Part shown: in pieces, positions 46,701-55,700 of the stretch
How positions within the stretch are numbered: position 1 is the stretch's first letter
Layout: every line of letters starts with the position of its first letter
Source: Undaria pinnatifida
Lineage: Eukaryota > Sar > Phaeophyceae > Laminariales > Alariaceae
Direction of reading: 5' to 3'
Assembly (NCBI GenBank): GCA_012845835.1
Contig: JABAKD010000023.1
Coordinates: 19,764,691-19,828,690 of the forward strand
Length of the DNA stretch: 64,000 nt
Program-made: the position numbers and the translations under genes
Notes under the pieces: generated by a model
Databases searched by the model: none
What the model was told of the DNA's origin: nothing
What the model saw: only the letters and a program-made list of their open reading frames with translations

Positions 46701-49700
46701 CTCCTCCTGACAAGCGCACACTCGTGTCTGTATGGCAATGTAGCAGCGACGTACTTCAGGTGCATGCCCCCCACTCTGGAAGAGTACTTTGAGGTCGGCG
46801 TTGTCTAAAACTAATCGTTTCTTCGTTTCCTATAACGGTAGTATTGCCAGAAGTAATTTGGGAAATTGACGATGGTATTGACAGATGATCTTCGTTAATT
46901 TCGGAGAGCTGTGCATTCGTAGCACACGCCGAACCTTGTCCCGTGGCGTTGCCACAGAAGGTGTACATTGTAACTAGTAGGAGTTGAATGAGTGTTAGTG
47001 GACACCCGACCAGGGTGGGTGGGGGTGGTGAGGCGGTATCGGGCGGTGTAGGGTACACTCTGAAGATATCGTTTCTCTGAGGCTCTTAGGGTGACGTGTT
47101 GAGGGCAGACGGCACTCCTGAAAGAAGGCTTAGACGAGGACATTGCTGATGCTACTTTGGTACAGGAAGTGGTTTGCATGGGGCGTGGCTTGTTTGGATA
47201 TGTTTGGTTCGTGCATACAGTGCAGAGACTCCTCCGCTACCGTATTGTTTTGACCATGTATGGCCTCTTTTGTCGTGGAGCGAAAAAAGGTCGGGCAACA
47301 CGTTATGCGTATACTGGTAGATGTCTAGGTTCCTCCGTCGCCTAAGTCTGAAATGCAGACATATTTTCGTTCACCCGCGAATCCGTGGCTTGTTCGTCCT
47401 TTCGTCCACCATGGTGTACTTGAATGTGTCGTTGCTATGACCTAAGGTGACGACATGGGACCACGACTCCGCGAGAGTTCGAGGCAACTGCTTTTTCATC
47501 ACTTCAAAAAACGTGTCGTCGAAGCAAACACTGGTGCTACAGGCCTACCGAATTCTATTATTGAGTATATATATGTATATATCTTTTCATTTATTTTTAA
47601 TGATTAACAAAGCGCCCGATTTTCTCAACGTTGCGGCGACGCTGTTCTGTCCTAAACTAAAAATTAAAATACACGTTCTTCGAACACATTGAGGACCCCC
47701 TCCCCCGCCTACGCACAGAGCTTTTCGGACACCGTTATTCCGAGTATGTGTTGAGGAAAGTGCGTTATGATGTACTGACCTCATCTGTGTCGCCTGTGGC
47801 TTTCGCAATCTGCCAAGGCGGTGCATACTAAATATTTATCAAATTCAGTCATGACTTGAAATTTTACAGAAAAAGAAAAAATCAAGTATTATTGTGTAGG
47901 ATTTGTTATCATGAAAATACTCATAAAAAAAAATTTAAGGGTCTGAAATTCATAAACCTATTAGAAAAAAGCGATTTATCTTATTTTAGTATTTAAACTT
48001 ACTCGAGCTTGTACCTTTCATGTTACCCTCTTTAGCTTTTAGTTTAAAACCCAGAATTAAGAATTTAAAAATAACAGTTGATTCAAGATAATAATAATAA
48101 AAAAAGGGAAATTGACAAAATCGGGTACACCCGGGTGGTTTCTGAACAAAATCGGGTACCTTTTTTTCCGCGACGGGGCGCGCTTACGTACGCCTGCAAA
48201 ACGCCTCCAAATCGCCTTCTGGCGCCTGAACTCACTGCGCCTTGTGTACGCGCAGCACCCCAAACCGTTTTTTCGGCGTTCGAACCCTCTGTACTGCGAA
48301 CACATTCATTCTGTACTGCAAACACCTACTGCGAACACGTACTCAATAACGCGAACATATATATACCGTGATGCGAACACATACTACTACTGTACTGCGA
48401 GCACATACTGTGCTGCGAACACGTACTGGACTGCTAACACATACTGCGAACGCATACACACACGCAACAGCTGTACTACGAAGTACAAGTAGTTTTGTTG
48501 AGTTATACGAAGTACTTCGAAGCACCCCACCGCAATACATGCTCCGGGGAAGGGAGGATACATACGTCCCTTATTTTTTCGGAAAAACACGAAGTTCTCC
48601 GAAAACAGGCACCCTCAGGCTCGTCTGACGCGTGTTGTTGTGAGGACCAAATCACCAACAGTGGACCGTCTCTACATGTACGAGTTGGTTAGTTGTGGGG
48701 ACGGGGGAACTCTATGCTGTAGTTGAGTGGATACCCGCGGCCATGTGAGTTTAGTTTGCACATTTGACCTTTTCACTTGTGCGCCTTCTTCCGTATCATG
48801 CGTTTTTAGGCGGGAAAGCGTAGTATTTCCCTGACGAATTTTGATTTCACTTGGTTTTTCGGATCTTCCTAGGGCTCCAGCACCTTTGTGTGACCACGGG
48901 CTCTAGATTTTTGACAAGAATTAATGTGAGAAAACAACAAACAACAATATTGTCTTGTCTTTTCGTCCTAGCGCCGGATCTTGGTTGGGTGTCGCCGGAT
49001 CTTGGTTGGGTGTCCGCGCTCACCGCCATGCCACCATTCTTCGCAGTGCGGTTGCATCGGGGCTGGATCTTTGTGGGCCGGGAAGTTAGCAGTGCTGCTG
49101 TGGTCGCATGACAGTCGCCAAGTTGCTAGTTGTGTGCAGGATCTTCCACAGCTGGGTTGCGGGGAGATGTCGTCCGTTTCCGTGTCTCCGCGGGTGTTGC
49201 AAGTGAACAAAAACGGGTGCAGTATGGCCGAAATCGGGTAGTTGATAAAATCGAAGCACAGGGCGGGGTATACCCGGTGTGTTCCTGAACAAAATCGGGT
49301 TGTCCGTCGAGAGCACTTTTTGGGGGCCGTCATTGGCGCCGTTTTGAGGGTTCGAACGCCGAAAAAACGGTTTGGGGTGCTGCGCGTACACAAGGCGCAG
49401 TGAGTTCAGGCGCCAGAAGGCGATTTGGAGGCGTTTTGCAGGCGTACGTGAGCGCGCCCCGTCGCGGAAAAAATGGTACCCGATTTTGTTCAGAAACCAC
49501 CCGGGTGTACCCGATTTTGTCAATTTCCCATAAAAAAATCAAGTATTGTATATCATTATATCTAAAGTTATTAAAAGTTAGACTTATGGTATAGGTGCGA
49601 TGGTAAAAACAAACAAACCTCAGTAGGAGCTTCGCGCAAACACAGGATCCCCGTCGGAGCCAAACGACACGTAAAGATAATGATATAATGTTGATTGCAA

Positions 49701-52700
49701 GTTGACGCTAGGCGCCATGGACATACACTGGCGGGTTCACCACAAACGATGCGTGGGCATACAACAATGGCACATGCTGACCTTTTGCGCGTTCTACTCA
49801 TACCAACAAACCGCGTCTACAGCTACTTACCGGGCAAATATAAAAAATACAAAAACGACCCAGGTCGTGTATTATTTGCACACCAACGACACTACCGCGG
49901 CTCCTTATAAATCTAAAAAACCGTGCTGCATGTCGGCAATTTTCACCCCAACTTTTGTCCTAGCGCATCTCCTGGAAACATTAAACCGTAGTTGAAACCG
50001 TAGTCTGTTCTACTTGAACGTTGCTAACGCATGCCCTGAACAAAAAAAAGGAGAAGGCATGTTGTTCGATTTACCCAAACAATCTTACCGCGCCTTGTTC
50101 ACAAACACAATATAGCAAGATAAGTCATTTTCTGATCTACGTATTTGATCCTGCCAATGCTCCTACCATAAAAAACAAAACACATTTGCCGTATCACGAT
50201 ACTTGTATCCGGACGATGATATCGCGTCTCCTAAAACGTCAATAACACCACATCCCGGTGTTTGCGTTGCCCAAACCATCTGAACGCGTTTCGAAAAATG
50301 AAAAACGTACTTCAAAAGATTTGCCGAGCATGCCCGCCGCGTCTGCTACCAAAAAATGTTTTCTGTGCTGCTAACCTTGGTTTATTTTACGGAAACTAGC
50401 CCCGGCATTTACTAAATATGACTACACACTCATCTCATTATTTGTTGTACCCGAACGATCTTGACGCGTCTACAAAAAATATTTAAATCTACAGCATTTT
50501 GTGTATTTTGGTCATAACCAAAAAAGAAAAAAAAAGGTACTGCTGTAACAGTTGTTTTTTATTTCCACAAACGAAGCCACCGCGTCTACCAAAAAAAAAA
50601 AACTACCGCACCGCTTACTGTTCTTTACCCCAAGCCATGTTGATACGGCGCGTCCTGAAAAATATAAAAAGAAAGGAAGTCCAAGTGCTTGCTCGTTTTA
50701 TGTCCCCGATCTTACCGCTCCTACCACTAAAACAATTAAACCGTACTGCAAGTCGTTCTTCGTTTCATATTCTAACCGCGTCTGCAAAAATACGAAAAAA
50801 GTAACGCGTCTCTTGGCTGGTTTACACAAGCGACCTCGCCAAAATCCTGGAAAGACAGCTTACACCGTGCTGCAAATCGTTGTTTAAAATAAACAATTCT
50901 ACGCGTCTACTAGCAAAAAGTAACCTGCGGCGTCTCATTGTTAGTTTACACATGAACGACCCAAACGCTTCTTGAAAAAATGGTAACACAATACTCCAAT
51001 CGTTTAGCGATTTGGACAAAGGACCCTACCGCGTATTTAAAAAACTAAATTGATAATAATCTACCGCATCTCGTTTCGTTGTTTTAGCGTAAAAGTATTA
51101 TCGTGATTCCAACAAAAGAAGAATAAATACTGCTGTAACAGTTTTTTATTTCCACAAACGAAGGTACCGCGTCTAACAACAAAAAACCTACCGCACCGCA
51201 TGTCGTTAGGCCATGTTGATACCGCGTGTCCTGAAAAATATAAAAAGGCATTTCAAGTGGTTGTTCTTTTTATAACCCCGATCTTACCGCTCTTATCACT
51301 AGAAGAACGTAACTGTACTGCAAGTCGTTCTTCGTTTCATAATCTAACCGCGCCTACAAAAATACAAAAGAAGTAACGCATCTCATGGCTTGTTTTACAC
51401 AAGCGACCTCACCCACGCCCTGCAAAGAAATTTTAAACCGTGCGGCAAATCGTTGTTTAACATGATCGATTTTACCACGTCTACTAGCGAAAAGCAACGT
51501 AACACATCTTATTGTTAGTTTAACACAAACGACCTCAACGCTGCTACAAAAAATATGAAAACCGTACTTCAATCCTTTTGTGCTTTGCAATATCGCTTGG
51601 TGCTTTGCATAAAGGACCCTACCGCGATCCTAATCCTAAATAAATACTGGTAATAATCTACCGCACCTCGTTTGTCTCCGTTTTGCCCAAAACATCTTAT
51701 CGCGTCTCCAAAAAACATCAATAACCTACCGCGTATCGTTCTTTCTCTTACACAATTGATTTTACAGCAGGTCCCAACTAAAAGTAAAACAAATACCGAA
51801 CATGCTTGTTCTCAATACACAGCCAATTTTACCTCGTTTCATTATGTTTCTTACAATTTGAAAACCAATCACGGCGTCCTTTCATACAGCGACAAAAGAA
51901 CAGGCTGTGCCTAGTCGTTTGTTTCTCATCACAAAAAAAACAAATACACGCATTGCGACTCGTCGTTCACGAACACCGCGAAGCACGAAAATATCGATGA
52001 CATAAGCAGCACACCTATATGGCTATGGATCTCTGCAGTCATCGCGCTTCAGACGATGGGTTTTAGGTCGAGGCACATGTTGCTCGCACTGCGTGGTAGC
52101 TTTCGGACAGCAGCGACGACCGAATTATTCGGCTTAAAACAACACAAAGCGCGCAAACTGTATGACCCGCAACCCCCACCTCATACATGGACCCCCCCCT
52201 CCCCCCTCCCCCACCCGACCTTCTCACCCACAACCCTCCCCCACGGATTGGTTTGGATGACGAGCACAAAACAAAGCTAGCTTGTCAGCAAGCTTGGACA
52301 TGATCGTCGTAATGCTCACGTGGAAAGCCTCTGATATCTTTGCCGATTCGGCTTGCGTCTCGACCTCCTTTAGCCTCGCCTCGGCGATTGTCTTCTCGAC
52401 CGCGATGCGTGTCTTTTTGGTGTTCGGGCTGTCGACAGTCGACCTCACCAGATCAATCAAGACAGATGTTTGTTGCTTCTTGGAGTTAGTCTCCATCTCT
52501 GCGACAGCCAGCTTCCTTTCCTTCGTGCCACGACGGTCTGCCGCCCATACAAAAAAGTTCGCTATTGCATCCTCGCCACTGACGGCAGCACCCTTCCCCT
52601 TGGCACGTCTCCTTGGTTGCTCGTCTTCCAGTTCTTCTCCCGAGCTGGGACCAGAGTTCGTCGGCGATGACCAGACTGAACGCTTCATCTTCGTCTGTGT

Positions 52701-55700
52701 AGATCCGCTAGGCCTGGACACGAAGACCAATACCTAATAGCGGTCGTGCGATGGGGACATGGGGCAAGAGCGGCGCAAAGGGCGTCCCTTGTAAATATAC
52801 ACATCGGGGCGTACTTTGGATGATTGTATAGGCTCGTCGAGGGGTGGAGAAATAATCAGGCAGGGGGTGGGGGGGGTGGTCAACAAGCAACGAATCCTGA
52901 CATACACAAAATCTGACATGCGTACATGTCAACCGGTCTAAAAGACAGACCATTAACGCGTGGCTGTCCACGCCAATCCCGCGCAAGGCATAAAGAGCAC
53001 AGACCAGCCGCTGTGAAGATACGCAGTTTCTGCTCTGGTAGGGGAATGACAACACGCACTTAGCAGCCAACCAGGACAAACCCTCCAGATTACGTTATAG
53101 ACACACCTAGCTAGCCCATAGCGTTTCGCCGCCGAGCCCACGCCGTGTCATCGATAGAACAACAGAGGGGGGGGGACATATGGCTCCGGAAAGAAACGCC
53201 TGGAAAGCGCTTTGAACTCTGTTTTGGCGTATGTATTTACGTGTTTCGGTATATACGGCGAAACTACGAAAAAGTCCGCACCGCGCCGCATCGCATCGCA
53301 CATTCAAAAAAAACCAGTGAGATGGCATTCTGTCGTTGATATTACGAGCTAAGTAGATATCCCGTACCATACCTCATGGTAGGAACCAACACCGCATTGC
53401 GTTTCTGTATACCTCATGGAAACGAAAGTACAAAACACCAGACGTAAACACTCTTTTATATTACCTTTTCGGCCCGCTCCTGCTTCGCGGCCTCATACTC
53501 CGCCGCGTCTCCTTTCGATTTCTCTGCAGACTCGTTCGCCTCGTCCTCCTGCTGCATACATTGGTTTATGGCCTAATGGGTGGTGTTGTCGACGGCGTCG
53601 CGTAAACCACTAGCAAACATCCCAGACGCCACCTTCCTGTGTGCGGTGAGCATTTGCATGCACGTCCGGTGATCGCGTCGTGGTCGCAAAAAAAGGGATA
53701 GGATGGAGATCGTGGCCGCAAATGTATCCCACTCCTCGCCAAGCTCCATACCTTTGTTGTATTTAGCCAGGAAGGGCTTGTCACCATTAAGCTGAAACAA
53801 GAGTAGGATAAAAATGAGCAGAGCGTAATAAAGATGGGCTCGAGAGCCACAAATGGTCCGTGTATATTGAACTCATGTATGAGGGCAACTCTCTGGCGTT
53901 TCATGTCGATGTAATTCGTTTTGTTTGAAACAGCACCTGCGACCTTCCGGTCCTCCGCCGTGCGGTTGATATCGACATATATTATGCCTTGAGGTACCGC
54001 TTCTGTCCCTAATACTGATATCCTTGTGCTGCTGCTTGTGTGACTGATTCGTTTTTGTGCCCAGAAGAGGCTTGCGATGCGTGAGTTGTTCATCCCGATA
54101 TCACATGTACGCCCCATATAACAGACGCCTTGTTTTGCAGTTAGTAAACATAAGGATAATTAAGTGGACACACCAATTTTAGAACGCCCAAATTTTGAAT
54201 AATCGGGACAGCCAAATCGGCATGTCCCGCCACACTAAAAGCCATATATTGCTCCCCCACGGATCAGAGTAATGTGCATGTATCCCTTTTGGCAACGCAC
54301 GCTTTGCAACATAAGAACGACGGCATAAGGCAGCATTCCGGCTTCTTATTAGGTGTACAATAATACTGTACAAAGAGTACTATACCAGCTATACCATTAC
54401 GTACATGCAGATCATACAGCAGCAGTTTACGATACTGCGCTCTGTTACGGTATGTGTCCAAAAAATGACAAACATGTGGGTTTTAGTACGCAACCGAGCA
54501 TATTGTTATTAGTTTACACAACTGGAGTCTACCTGGTATGCGTCAGTCTTTTCTCCATACCATATGCACAGACCACCGCACAAACTGAAACACCCTTTCG
54601 ACGAGAGACGCGTTCCTCACCTGAACACTGAACACACGCCTAGCCTCGGAGCACCACCTCATCCCTTGCTTGAGCTAAGGTGCGTCTTTGTCTGCGGCGC
54701 CTCGCTAGGTGCCGGTGCCCTTCACCTCGATCGTCCCGGCGCTTGACATCGAAACGGGATATAGCCGTTGCGCACAAAAGTTCGTTGTGGGCTGGCGCGA
54801 CTGACCACTCACATCGATCGCAGCCGTCGCAGGCGCAAGAGGCTGTCCAGATATCCCGCGAAGGATTCTGCTTCCGAAAGGAGCGGCAGCTCCGGCAGTA
54901 CTGGGGACCTCGGCGTTCGTAGCATTCCCGAACGGAGACAGCAGCAGGTGTTGACGCCTGAGATCCTCCTGCTATAAGTCACGGCGCAGCTGTTCCAGCT
55001 GTTCTGTGTAGCGGTGATCGCCGCATCCTGCCATTGTTAGCTTTGACCTAGGTCGAGATACGTGAACCTTGACCCTTAGGTTTGGGTGTCTGGTTCTGTT
55101 TGTCTGATGGTGCTATGCTGGGCCTGACCTGCCGGTGAGTCTAGGTGCTACCGCACAATGTCTAAATCCAAAATGTGATGGTGCCTCCCCGCTTCTCGCC
55201 TATGATATGGAGGCCGTGTACGCCTTTTCTGCGATTCGTTCTCCGCAAACACAACCAAATGCATGCTGGAGTGAATCTGGCCATTTTCAAGCCTGATGGA
55301 AGAATTTTTGGTGATTTGTTTCAACGCAAACACTCGAATCACACATCATTTCCAACTAGCGTCCCCAACCACGTGGCTGCAGGTCTAAAGAGGTCAAGAC
55401 ACGCCCACATACCATACGACAACCAAAAAAAATGAACAAAGAAACAGTTGACCAGTGAGGTTGATCCAATTCAAGAGACCGGTGGCTCAGACAACCGGCA
55501 ACCAGGAAAATCCACAAAACGAAAGATCGAAGGACCGGTGGAGCAGCGACAATCCGATGCTGCAACTGTAAAGCGGGCAACCAACCGCATCATATTCTTC
55601 GATTGAAAGCATTGACCAATGATATCGTACCGCTTACTTTCAAGAGACTAGTGACGCACACCGCGTGCGTCTTTCCTAATACAACAGTTGACCAACCACA

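Noticed and set aside
47875..49545. 15-bp AAAAAATCAAGTATT on both sides of MULE-A
   Set aside because: AT-rich word, not adjacent to the left terminus; could be chance. The exact 9-bp repeat is the better boundary evidence.
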